A DNA stretch of 52,988 nt, taken from positions 1 to 52,988 of the forward strand of contig JBKEDS010000036.1 of the NCBI GenBank assembly GCA_047975545.1, in the 5' to 3' direction. The notes beneath the pieces were generated by a model, which was not told the origin of the DNA, ran no database searches, and saw only the letters and a list, made by a program, of their open reading frames with translations. The position numbers and the translations under genes are program-made. Positions 7,644-15,616 of the stretch are shown piece after piece. Positions within the stretch are counted from its first letter, which is position 1; each line of letters starts with the position of its first letter. The DNA comes from JBKEDS01 sp047975545. GTDB taxonomy: Bacteria > Bacteroidota > Bacteroidia > Flavobacteriales > Flavobacteriaceae.

Positions 7644-10600
7644 TTGAAACACAACATACAGCATATAACCATTAAAAACTTCACCACCCAAAGCGGTGCC
7701 AAAATATCCAAGATACAATTAAGCTATCAGGTGTTCGGGCTTGCCTTGGGCACGGCGCCCGTGGTTTTGGTAAACCATGCCCTTACGGGAAATAGCAACG
7801 TGGCGGGCAACGACGGCTGGTGGAAGGATTTGGTAGGCAGCAATAAGGTGATAGATACCAAGCTGTACACCGTTCTGGCCTTTAACATTCCCGGCAATGG
7901 TTACGACGGCTTTGTTATAGAAAACTACAAGGATTTTGTGGCCCGCGACATAGCAAACCTATTTTTAATAGGGCTGAAGGAACTTAAAATAGAAAAATTG
8001 TTTGCCTTAATAGGCGGCTCGTTGGGCGGTGGTATTGCCTGGGAAATGGCAGCCATAAACCCCGATATTACCCAACATTTAATCCCCGTGGCAACCGATT
8101 GGAAAGCCACCGACTGGCTTATTGCCAATTGCCAAATACAGGAACAATTTTTGCTAAATTCCAAAAATCCGGTACACGATGCCCGCATGCACGCCATGCT
8201 GTGCTACCGCACGCCCGAGTCGTTCAACGAGCGGTTTCAGCGTTCAAAAAACGAGGAACTCGAAATTTTTAATGTTGAAAGTTGGCTGCTGCACCACGGT
8301 AAAAAATTGCAAGAGCGGTTTCAGCTTTCGGCATACAAGCTCATGAACCAACTGCTTAAAACCATTGACGTAACCAAAGGGCGCCCCGAGGATTTTAATG
8401 TTCTGGAAAATATCCACGGCAATATCCACATCGTTGGGGTCGATTCCGATTTGTTTTTTACCGCCGAGGAAAACCGCCAAACACACAAGCAATTGGCCGT
8501 TACAAACCCCAATGTAACCTATAACGAAATAAATTCGGTACACGGGCACGATGCCTTTTTAATGGAGTACGAGCAGTTAGAAAAAATAGTAGAAGGCATT
8601 TTTGTGCCAAATTCTAAAAAACGAAAAATGAAAGTATTAAAATTTGGAGGAAAGTCCTTGGCAAACGGAAAAGGCCTAAACACGGTACTCGCCATTATTG
8701 AAAACAAGGTAAAGGCGGGCGAACGTATTACGGTAGTGGTATCGGCAAGAAGCACTGCAACCGACGATTTGGAGGATATTCTTGAAAAAGCCGTAAAGGG
8801 AAAAGATTATAAAAAAGATTTACGGGAGTTTAAGGATTATCAACTCCAACCCTTGCCCGAAATCGATTTTACGGCCGAGTTTTCAACTTTGGATAAATTG
8901 TTCGAAGGTGTTAGCCTTTTGGGCGATTTCAGCAAAAAAACAAAAGACGAAATTTTGGCGCAGGGCGAACTGTTGTCGGTAAAATTAATAGCGGCCATGT
9001 TAAGCAAAAAAGACATAAAAGCCAACGCCGTAGATGCCCGAACCTTAATTAAAACCGATGCCGTTTTTGGCAATGCGCAACCCATACAACAATTGTCAAA
9101 GGACAATATAAAACGGTTTTACAAACAAGCCGGAACCGATGCAGTAAACATTATAACGGGCTTTATAGCCTCGAATACGCAAGGCGAAACCACCACTTTG
9201 GGGCGCAACGGCAGCAATTATACGGCGGCGCTGGTAGCCAATTTTTTAGATGCCGAAGAGCTGCAAAACTTTACGCACGTCGATGGTATTTATACCGCCA
9301 ACCCCGAATTGGTCGAAGATGCCAAAATCATACGGGAACTATCCTTTGGCGAAGCTAACGAACTTGCCAATTTTGGGGCTACCGTGCTACATGCCAAAAC
9401 CATAATTCCATTGGTTGAAAAAAACATAAACCTTCGTATTTTAAACACCTTTAATGCTGAAGATGAAGGTACACTTATTACGGCAAAACCAAACAGTAAG
9501 GAAGTTACTTCGCTAACCGTGTTGGAAAGCGTGGCCCTTATTAATTTGGAAGGGCGGGGCCTGTTGGGCAAAAGCGGTGTCGATGCCCGTATTTTCGGGG
9601 CTTTGGCGCAAAAGGATATTAGCGTAAGCATTATTTCGCAAGGCTCGTCCGAGCGTGGTATCGGGCTAATTGTAAACGCCAACCAAGCCACCGATGCCGT
9701 TATTGCTTTGGAGCGCGAGTTCGAAAAAGACTTTTATTCGCAGGACGTAAACAAAATTGGCGTGGTGGACGATGTGTCGGTAATTTCCATTATCGGTATC
9801 GAGCTAAGTTCGTTCCACAAACCGTTTAACGCCTTGATAAAAAACCAAATTACGCCCATATTGTTCAACAACACGGTAACGGGCAAAAACGTGAGCTTGG
9901 TGGTTAAAAAACAAGAACTTCACAAAGCCCTAAACGTTATCCATGGCGAAATTTTTGGCATTTCAAAAAAAGTGAATATTGCCATTTTTGGGCATGGTGG
10001 CGTTGGCGGGGCGCTTATCAATCAAATTTTAAAATCGAAAGACGATATTGAAAAACGCCGTGGCATTAACCTAAACGTATTTGCCATTGCCAACTCAAAA
10101 AAAATGGTTTTAAACAAAAAAGGTGTCGATGCCCATTGGCGGGAAACCATAAAAACATCTGAAATTAAAAGTAATGTCGAAGCCGTTATTGCCTTTGCGA
10201 AAAACAACCATTTGGAAAATTTAATTGCGGTGGATAATACCGCCAGTCCAAAGTTCCATAACAACTACGTGCCGCTTGTCGAAGCAGGTTTCGATTTGGT
10301 ATCGTCCAACAAAATAGCCAATACCATTTCGCATAAATTTTACACCGATTTGCGTACCGAACTAAGCAAAAACAACAAAGAGTATTTATACGAAACCACC
10401 GTTGGTGCCGGGTTGCCGTTAATCGATACCATTAAATTACTACACGAATCGGGCGAAAATATTACCCGAATCCGTGGCGTGTTTTCGGGTACGTTAAGCT
10501 ACTTGTTCAATAACTTTTCGGTACAAAACAAGCCGTTTAGCGCCATTGTTCAGGAAACCATCGATAAAGGCTTTACCGAACCCGACCCTCGCGAGGATTT

Positions 10601-11045
10601 TTCGGGTAACGATGTAGCACGAAAATTATTAATTTTGGCGCGCGAGCTCGATTTGCAAAACGAGTTTGAGGATGTAGCCGTACAAAACCTAATTCCAGAA
10701 GCCTACCGCAATATTTCGGTTCAAGAATTTTTAGGGCAATTACAGGTTTTGGATGATGAATTTCAGCAAATAAAAACCAACCAAAAACCGGGGCATGTAT
10801 TGCGTTACGTAGGCGATTTGTCGGGCGATTTGTCGCAGGACAAAGGCAAGCTGGAGGTTAAGCTCGTGTCCATTCCCGAGGATAGCACTTTGGGCCACGT
10901 AAAAGGTTCCGATGCCATTTTCGAAATATTTACCGAATCCTACGGCGAGCGCCCCATAGTTATCCAAGGTGCCGGCGCCGGTGCCGAAGTAACCGCAAGA
11001 GGCGTTTTTGGCGATATTTTACGCTTGTCCAAACATATAAACTAA
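7644..11045 (+). CDS. thrA: trifunctional fusion: homoserine O-acetyltransferase-like / aspartokinase / homoserine dehydrogenase
   Basis: Residues 1-325 are an alpha/beta hydrolase of MetX type: oxyanion segment NHALTGNS, nucleophile elbow GGSLGG with Ser126, probable Asp269 (GVDSDLFF) and His302 (GHDAFLME). From Met329 a complete ThrA begins: aspartokinase start LKFGGKSLANG, tandem ACT domains near 620-760 (VALINLEGRGLLGKSG), then homoserine dehydrogenase with the NAD(P) loop IAIFGHGGVGGAL (about 778) and ETTVGAGLPLIDT. One chain could thus do both ends of the route from aspartate to O-acetylhomoserine; aspartate-semialdehyde dehydrogenase would be separate. The TTG start at 7644 is the only one that keeps the full MetX fold. 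The stop codon lies in the target duplication of a MITE. Confidence 0.92.
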   Translation: MKHNIQHITIKNFTTQSGAKISKIQLSYQVFGLALGTAPVVLVNHALTGNSNVAGNDGWWKDLVGSNKVIDTKLYTVLAFNIPGNGYDGFVIENYKDFVARDIANLFLIGLKELKIEKLFALIGGSLGGGIAWEMAAINPDITQHLIPVATDWKATDWLIANCQIQEQFLLNSKNPVHDARMHAMLCYRTPESFNERFQRSKNEELEIFNVESWLLHHGKKLQERFQLSAYKLMNQLLKTIDVTKGRPEDFNVLENIHGNIHIVGVDSDLFFTAEENRQTHKQLAVTNPNVTYNEINSVHGHDAFLMEYEQLEKIVEGIFVPNSKKRKMKVLKFGGKSLANGKGLNTVLAIIENKVKAGERITVVVSARSTATDDLEDILEKAVKGKDYKKDLREFKDYQLQPLPEIDFTAEFSTLDKLFEGVSLLGDFSKKTKDEILAQGELLSVKLIAAMLSKKDIKANAVDARTLIKTDAVFGNAQPIQQLSKDNIKRFYKQAGTDAVNIITGFIASNTQGETTTLGRNGSNYTAALVANFLDAEELQNFTHVDGIYTANPELVEDAKIIRELSFGEANELANFGATVLHAKTIIPLVEKNINLRILNTFNAEDEGTLITAKPNSKEVTSLTVLESVALINLEGRGLLGKSGVDARIFGALAQKDISVSIISQGSSERGIGLIVNANQATDAVIALEREFEKDFYSQDVNKIGVVDDVSVISIIGIELSSFHKPFNALIKNQITPILFNNTVTGKNVSLVVKKQELHKALNVIHGEIFGISKKVNIAIFGHGGVGGALINQILKSKDDIEKRRGINLNVFAIANSKKMVLNKKGVDAHWRETIKTSEIKSNVEAVIAFAKNNHLENLIAVDNTASPKFHNNYVPLVEAGFDLVSSNKIANTISHKFYTDLRTELSKNNKEYLYETTVGAGLPLIDTIKLLHESGENITRIRGVFSGTLSYLFNNFSVQNKPFSAIVQETIDKGFTEPDPREDFSGNDVARKLLILARELDLQNEFEDVAVQNLIPEAYRNISVQEFLGQLQVLDDEFQQIKTNQKPGHVLRYVGDLSGDLSQDKGKLEVKLVSIPEDSTLGHVKGSDAIFEIFTESYGERPIVIQGAGAGAEVTARGVFGDILRLSKHIN

Positions 11046-11170
11046 TGTTATGTCAACTCTGAAATTTAATATAGAGATTGCTTCGTCGTCGTGCCTCCTT
11101 CTCGCAATGACGTCATTGCGACGACAACGGAGGAAGCAATCCCATCCGTCAATTTTAATTTGACATAACA
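11046..11170 (-). mobile_element. MITE copy 1 (125 bp)
   Basis: The ends TGTTATGTCAA and TTGACATAACA are inverted repeats, and the body is nearly identical to the reverse complement of copy 2. CTAA flanks both sides (11042-11045 and 11171-11174), as expected for a 4-bp target duplication. The left CTAA contains the TAA stop of the thrA fusion. The inside carries a long imperfect palindrome around CAATGACGTCATTG. No transposase. Confidence 0.75.
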
Positions 11171-11396
11171 CTAATTTTATTCTTAAAATTTTAACGACCT
11201 GCAAGGTTTTCACGACCGTATAGGTTTTAAAGACAGAAGTTAAATATTGAAAATTAGAAGTTTTGGACAACGTTATTGCGAACGCCTGTACTGAGCGCAG
11301 TCGAAGTAAAGTGAAGCAATCTGTTCATTAAACAAAATGACTAACAACATAAAAACAAACTAAAAAATTCTTCCTTTTTGGAAGTTGGGAAAAAAA

Positions 11397-12557
11397 ATGA
11401 AACAATTTGAAACCGAAGCCGTTCGCACCCAGTTGGAACGCACCGAATTTTTAGAGCACAGCGTGCCGTTGTACATTACCTCAAGTTTTGTGTTCGAGGA
11501 TGCCGAGGACATGCGGGCCTCGTTTTCCGAAGAAAAACAACGTAATATTTACAGCCGTTTTACAAACCCCAACACCTCGGAATTTGTCGAAAAAGTGTGT
11601 AAAATGGAAGGTGCCGAGGCTGGTTACGCCTTTGCTACCGGTATGGCGGCCGTATTTTCAACCTTTGCGGCATTGTTAAACAGTGGCGACCACGTGGTGT
11701 CCTGCCGTTCGGTATTTGGCTCAACGCACACGCTGTTCACCAAATATTTGCCCAAATGGAACATTACCACCAGTTATTTTAAGGTAGATGAGGTCGATAA
11801 AATTGAAAGCCTAATCACCCCCAACACCAAAATACTGTATGCCGAATCGCCTACCAATCCCGCCGTAGATGTGTTGGATTTAGAGCGCCTGGGGCAAATA
11901 GCCAAAAAATACAACCTTATTTTAATTATCGACAATTGTTTTGCCACCCCGTATTTACAGCAACCTATTAAATTGGGCGCACATTTGGTAATCCACAGCG
12001 CCACCAAACTAATGGACGGGCAAGGCCGTGTTTTAGGAGGTATAACCGTTGGCAATGCCGATTTAATGAGGGAAATTTACCTGTTTTCCAGAAACACCGG
12101 ACCGGCCATGTCGCCGTTTAATGCTTGGGTGTTGTCCAAAAGTTTGGAAACGCTTTCGGTTCGTGTCGATAAGCATTGCGAAAACGCCCTGAAAGTTGCC
12201 GAATTTTTAGAAGCCCATCCTAACGTAAATTGGGTAAAATATCCGTTTTTAAAATCGCATCCGCAGTATCAAATCGCCAAAAAACAAATGGCGCAAGGCG
12301 GCAATATCGTAGCTTTTGAAGTTAAGGGCGGTGTCGAGGCAGGCCGAAAATTTTTAGATGCCATTAAAATGTGCTCGCTTTCGGCCAATTTGGGCGATAC
12401 CCGGACCATTGTAACCCATCCGGCAAGCACAACCCATAGCAAACTGGCCGAAGAGGACCGCCTACAAACCAGTATAACCGACGGCTTGGTGCGTATTTCG
12501 GTGGGCCTGGAACATGTAAACGATATTATTGCCGATTTAAGGCAGGCGTTGGGGTAA
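11397..12557 (+). CDS. transsulfuration-family PLP enzyme (O-succinyl/acylhomoserine sulfhydrylase or cystathionine gamma-synthase)
   Basis: This is a second Cys/Met-metabolism PLP enzyme of about 386 residues. It would make homocysteine from an acylated homoserine and sulfide, or cystathionine from cysteine. YSRFTNPNTSEFVEKVCKMEG, ATGMAAVFSTFAALLNSGDHV, IIDNCFATPYLQQP and the PLP lysine in VIHSATKLMDGQGRVLGG are all present. The segment CRSVFGSTHTLFTKYLPKWNI resembles MetZ more than MetB. I start at ATG 11397 (MKQFETEAVRTQ); a TTG four codons upstream is possible. With the MetX type in this cluster, O-acetylhomoserine is the likely substrate, so the choice between MetZ and MetB stays open. 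The 227-bp gap upstream holds MITE copy 1 and another repeat. Confidence 0.87.
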   Translation: MKQFETEAVRTQLERTEFLEHSVPLYITSSFVFEDAEDMRASFSEEKQRNIYSRFTNPNTSEFVEKVCKMEGAEAGYAFATGMAAVFSTFAALLNSGDHVVSCRSVFGSTHTLFTKYLPKWNITTSYFKVDEVDKIESLITPNTKILYAESPTNPAVDVLDLERLGQIAKKYNLILIIDNCFATPYLQQPIKLGAHLVIHSATKLMDGQGRVLGGITVGNADLMREIYLFSRNTGPAMSPFNAWVLSKSLETLSVRVDKHCENALKVAEFLEAHPNVNWVKYPFLKSHPQYQIAKKQMAQGGNIVAFEVKGGVEAGRKFLDAIKMCSLSANLGDTRTIVTHPASTTHSKLAEEDRLQTSITDGLVRISVGLEHVNDIIADLRQALG

Positions 12558-12654
12558 GTAAAAAGTTTGTAAGGTGATGAGTTTATAGGTTTATAAGAAG
12601 GTAGATTAAGTTTTTTATTAAAAAGAAAGCCTAATAAAAAATATTACAATATTT

Positions 12655-12720
12655 ACCCGCACACCCGCACACCCGCACACCCGCACACCCGAATACCCGA
12701 ACACCCGCACACCCGAACAC
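12655..12720 (+). repeat. octamer tandem repeat (ACACCCGC), about eight copies
   Basis: Units of 8 bp follow one another without gaps, six variants ending in C or A (ACACCCGC, ACACCCGA, ATACCCGA). The array stops 18 bp before the -7 element of the Rrf2 gene, so it occupies the place of the -33 region. Copy-number change would alter the upstream promoter region. Confidence 0.85.
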
Positions 12721-12738
12721 TCTAAAAACAAAATTCCT

Positions 12739-12746
12739 TACCTTTG
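12739..12746 (+). promoter_or_regulatory. -7 promoter element of the Rrf2 gene
   Basis: TACCTTTG matches TAnnTTTG and ends 4 nt before the ATG. The transcript would start at or next to the start codon, so the mRNA is probably leaderless. Confidence 0.6.
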
Positions 12747-12750
12747 CCGC

Positions 12751-13182
12751 ATGCTTTCCAAAAAAACAAAATACGGACTAAAAGCCCTAACCTTTATAGC
12801 AAGGAGCAAAGGCGATTTGCCCGTTCAGGTGGGCGAAATAGCAAAAGGCGAAAACATTCCGCAAAAGTTTCTCGAAAGTATTTTGCTCACCCTACGAAAA
12901 TCGGGCATTTTGGGTTCTAAAAAAGGTAAAAACGGCGGTTATTATTTACGAAAACAACCTTCAGAAATTTTAATGACCGAGGTTATGCGCGTCCTCGAAG
13001 GCCCAATAGCCATGATTCCCTGCGTAAGCCTTAATTTTTACGAACGTTGCGACGACTGCCCCGACGAAGCTCTGTGCAGCGTAAACAAACTCATGGCACA
13101 AGTACGCGACAGTACCCTGGAAGTATTCCGAAATACCACTTTGGAAGACTTGGCAGTGGTCGATTTGGCGCATTTAAATTAA
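12751..13182 (+). CDS. Rrf2 family transcriptional regulator
   Basis: Rrf2 proteins are winged-helix DNA-binding dimers that often sense Fe-S, NO, redox state or cysteine supply. The N-terminal helix-turn-helix region is typical (KTKYGLKALTFIAR; IPQKFLESILLTLRKSGILGSKKGKNGGY). Cysteines 91, 100, 103 and 109 lie where IscR and NsrR bind their cluster, so an Fe-S sensor is likely, although the spacing is not that of IscR. At 143 residues it has the usual length. It stands directly before the cys operon; the palindrome at 13451-13467 is a good candidate for its operator. Control of sulfate assimilation by this protein is inference from position. Confidence 0.88.
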   Translation: MLSKKTKYGLKALTFIARSKGDLPVQVGEIAKGENIPQKFLESILLTLRKSGILGSKKGKNGGYYLRKQPSEILMTEVMRVLEGPIAMIPCVSLNFYERCDDCPDEALCSVNKLMAQVRDSTLEVFRNTTLEDLAVVDLAHLN

Positions 13183-13263
13183 TATTTCATTCGAATAAGT
13201 TTAAATTAAATATTTGATTTTAAGTTTTTAAACACCATATTGAAAAAACCGAAAGCTTACTGT

Positions 13264-13336
13264 CCGTTGTTTTTATTTATTCCCTTTTGTGGAGGTCTTT
13301 ATCTTAGCTTTGCTAAAGCCCTCAATGAGGGTTTCA
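13264..13336 (+). repeat. 73-bp dispersed repeat, copy 1
   Basis: The sequence matches the reverse complement of 33753-33825 over its whole length with scattered substitutions. Shared blocks are TGTTTTTATT, CCCTTTTGT, TTATCTT and ATGAGGGTTTCA. It contains the hairpin CCCTCAATGAGGG. It lies in the 306-bp gap between the Rrf2 gene and the cys operon promoter; apart from the promoter and operator I see nothing else there. Confidence 0.65.
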
Positions 13337-13416
13337 CAAAAAACACCCCAATTCTATGTTGTGTTTTTGAAAAAACTTCAAAAAAAAGCCATTTTCAAAA
13401 AAAATAAAGAAAACAA

Positions 13417-13446
13417 TTTGTAGTGTAATATATTGTATTACTTTTG
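13417..13446 (+). promoter_or_regulatory. promoter of the cys operon
   Basis: TTTG (13417-13420), an 18-nt spacer and TACTTTTG (13439-13446) together give a near-ideal Bacteroidota promoter. Transcription should begin near 13453, inside the palindrome that follows. Confidence 0.7.
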
Positions 13447-13450
13447 TAAC

Positions 13451-13467
13451 CCTATTAAATTGGTAGG
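13451..13467. promoter_or_regulatory. candidate operator of the cys operon (Rrf2-type palindrome)
   Basis: CCTATTAAATTGGTAGG has inverted arms that match at 6 of 8 positions around a central A. It overlaps the predicted transcription start of the DUF2061-cysHDN operon. Binding here would block transcription. Assignment to the Rrf2 protein at 12751 rests on proximity. Confidence 0.5.
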
Positions 13468-13488
13468 ATTAATATAAAATGAAGTAAA

Positions 13489-13746
13489 ATGATTGGGCAA
13501 ATGTTATTAAAGAACAAAGAAAAATCGACTTATAAAGAAGATGCCGCAAGCGAAAAACCATTTAGAAGCGTTGTAAAATCGTTAAGTTGGCGCATTATAG
13601 GCACTTTAGATACCATTTTAATTTCTTGGATAATAACAGGGGAACTAACCTTGGCATTTTCAATAGGTTCCGTAGAATTGGTAACTAAAATGATACTGTA
13701 CTTTTTGCACGAGCGCCTTTGGAATTCCATTAAATGGGGAAAATAA
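13489..13746 (+). CDS. DUF2061 small membrane protein
   Basis: The 85-residue protein matches the DUF2061 pattern: SVVKSLSWRIIGTLDTILISWIITGELTLAF followed by GSVELVTKMILYFLHERLW. Two hydrophobic segments (about residues 36-52 and 54-75) make it a likely inner-membrane protein. Its function is unknown. Being the first gene of the cys operon, 6 nt before cysH, suggests a link to sulfate assimilation, for example sulfate or sulfite passage, but this is guesswork from position. Confidence 0.85.
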   Translation: MIGQMLLKNKEKSTYKEDAASEKPFRSVVKSLSWRIIGTLDTILISWIITGELTLAFSIGSVELVTKMILYFLHERLWNSIKWGK

Positions 13747-13752
13747 ATCAAG

Positions 13753-14373
13753 ATGATAACAGAACAAACCATAAACCAGTTAAACCAGTCCTTGAAAACC
13801 GCCAAGCCCGCCGAAATTATAAAAAAGGCTTTGGAACTTAGCGACAAGGCGGTTGTAACCACAAATTTTAGGCCTTACGAAGCTGCAATTTTGCACGCCG
13901 TTACCAAGGTAAGCCAAAACTTGCCCGTAATTTGGTGCGACACAGGCTACAACACGCCACAAACCTACAAGCACGCCGAGCAGGTTATTAAGGACTTGAG
14001 CCTAAACGTATTTTTATACGTACCAAAACAAACGGCAGCACACCGCGATGTTGTGCTGGGCATACCAAGTGTGGACGACCCTAAGCACGCCCTATTTACC
14101 GAACAAGTAAAGTTGGAGCCCTTTAAACGCGCTATGGACGAGCATAAGCCCGAAGTTTGGTTTACCAATTTACGCAAAGGCCAAACCGCTTTCCGTAACA
14201 GCATCGATATATTTAGTTTAAGCAAGGATGGCGTATTAAAAGTAAGCCCCTTTTACCATTGGTCCGATACCGATTTGGATGAATATTTAAAAGAAAACCA
14301 ATTACCCAACGAATTTAAATATTTCGACCCAACAAAAGCACTGGCCAATCGCGAGTGCGGCCTACACGCTTAA
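13753..14373 (+). CDS. cysH: phosphoadenylyl-sulfate reductase (thioredoxin-dependent type)
   Basis: CysH reduces activated sulfate to sulfite using thioredoxin or glutaredoxin. The catalytic ECGLH motif is at the C-terminus with Cys202. TTNFRPYEAAILHAV, VIWCDTGYNTPQTYKHAE and WFTNLRKGQTAFR correspond to family substrate-binding segments. The cysteine pairs that bind the 4Fe-4S cluster of APS reductases are absent, which points to a PAPS-specific or cluster-free enzyme. At 206 residues it is somewhat shorter than E. coli CysH (244). It is second in the cys operon, followed by cysD and cysN. No APS kinase gene is visible in the window, so the substrate, APS or PAPS, is open. Confidence 0.9.
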   Translation: MITEQTINQLNQSLKTAKPAEIIKKALELSDKAVVTTNFRPYEAAILHAVTKVSQNLPVIWCDTGYNTPQTYKHAEQVIKDLSLNVFLYVPKQTAAHRDVVLGIPSVDDPKHALFTEQVKLEPFKRAMDEHKPEVWFTNLRKGQTAFRNSIDIFSLSKDGVLKVSPFYHWSDTDLDEYLKENQLPNEFKYFDPTKALANRECGLHA

Positions 14374-14428
14374 AACAATTATGATTATAAATTTCAAAAC
14401 AATTAAAAATAAATAAAACTCCCAGGCA

Positions 14429-14466
14429 CCCGAGTAAGAATTCCTCCTTCGGGGATTAGGGGGGCT
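14429..14466 (+). repeat. CCCGAGTAAG hairpin repeat, copy 1 (before cysD)
   Basis: CCCGAGTAAG, CCTCCTTCGGGGATTAGG and GGGGCTTA recur before cysN and metF. The block folds through CC-rich and GG-rich arms around TTCG. It lies in the 219-nt cysH-cysD gap together with a second unrelated hairpin repeat near 14487. Confidence 0.6.
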
Positions 14467-14592
14467 TATATTATGAAAGCCCATAATGGGCATACTTCGA
14501 CTTTGCTCAGCACAGGTTTGGCTGGGCAAAATTCGATACCCACCGAAATAATTAAATAGCTGAACCACAGGTTCTTGATAAAATTTAAATAG

Positions 14593-15498
14593 ATGAAAAA
14601 AGATACATCAAACATAAACTCATTAGAAAACGAAGCCATTTACATTATGCGCGAGGTAGCGGCACAGTTTGAAAAACCCGTGCTGTTGTTCTCCGGCGGT
14701 AAAGATTCCATAACCTTGGTACGCTTGGCGGTAAAAGCCTTTTATCCGGCAAAAATACCATTCCCCTTAATGCACATCGATACGGGGCACAACTTTCCCG
14801 AAACCATAGAATTTAGGGACCGTTTAGTTGAAGAACTGGGTTTGGAACTTATAGTAAGAAACGTTCAGGACAGTATCGACCAAGGAAAAGTAAAAGAAGA
14901 ATCCGGACGTTACGCCAGCCGAAACCAATTGCAAACCACAACGCTTTTAGATGCTATTGAAGAATTTAAATTCGATGCCTGTATAGGCGGTGCACGCCGC
15001 GACGAAGAAAAGGCAAGAGCCAAAGAACGTATTTTTTCGGTACGCGACGATTTTGGCCAATGGGACGAAAAAAACCAACGCCCCGAATTGTTCGATATGC
15101 TTAACGGCCAAATACAACTGGGGCAAAACGTACGGGTGTTCCCCATTTCCAACTGGACCGAGTTGGATGTATGGTCGTACATCGAGCAAGAAAATATAGA
15201 AATACCTTCAATCTATTTTGCGCATAAACGTAAAGTTTTCCTTAGAGATGGCATGATTTGGTCCGCCGACGACGAGGTGGTTTACAGGGACGACCATGAA
15301 GAAGTTATTGAAGAATTGGTACGGTTCAGGACCGTTGGCGATATGAGCTGTACCGCCGCAGTATTATCCGATGCCACAACCATTTCAAAAGTGGTTGAAG
15401 AAATTCGCGAGAGTACCATTTCCGAGCGTGGCGCCCGTATAGACGACAAGCGCTCCGAAGCCGCCATGGAAAAACGCAAACAACAGGGGTATTTTTAA
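14593..15498 (+). CDS. cysD: sulfate adenylyltransferase subunit 2
   Basis: CysD catalyses formation of APS from sulfate and ATP, driven by the GTPase CysN. The PP-loop SGGKDS (residues 34-39) of the ATP pyrophosphatase family is intact. HIDTGHNFPETIEFRDRLV, GGARRDEEKARAKERIFSVRD and FPISNWTELDVWSYIEQENI are family segments. Length is 301 residues as in E. coli. The C-terminal RGARIDDKRSEAAMEKRKQQGYF is nearly invariant in CysD. It lies between cysH and cysN, separated from each by hairpin repeats that could modulate mRNA stability or translation. Confidence 0.96.
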   Translation: MKKDTSNINSLENEAIYIMREVAAQFEKPVLLFSGGKDSITLVRLAVKAFYPAKIPFPLMHIDTGHNFPETIEFRDRLVEELGLELIVRNVQDSIDQGKVKEESGRYASRNQLQTTTLLDAIEEFKFDACIGGARRDEEKARAKERIFSVRDDFGQWDEKNQRPELFDMLNGQIQLGQNVRVFPISNWTELDVWSYIEQENIEIPSIYFAHKRKVFLRDGMIWSADDEVVYRDDHEEVIEELVRFRTVGDMSCTAAVLSDATTISKVVEEIRESTISERGARIDDKRSEAAMEKRKQQGYF

Positions 15499-15569
15499 TC
15501 CGCCTACCCCCCGAAGGGGGAATATTGATACGAATTTAAAATATTAAAATAACATAAACTCCTTACCCG

Positions 15570-15614
15570 CCCGAGTAGGAGTTCCTCCCCTTCGGGGAGG
15601 TTAGGAGGGGCTTA
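15570..15614 (+). repeat. CCCGAGTAAG hairpin repeat, copy 2 (before cysN)
   Basis: The CCTCCCC/GGGGAGG stem around TTCG is followed by TTAGGAGGGGCTTA, ending 3 nt before the cysN ATG. The AGGAGGGG stretch sits at a ribosome-binding-site distance. Confidence 0.6.
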
Positions 15615-15616
15615 CT

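Noticed and set aside
12655..12720. CRISPR array
   Set aside because: The units are 8 bp and contiguous, without spacers.
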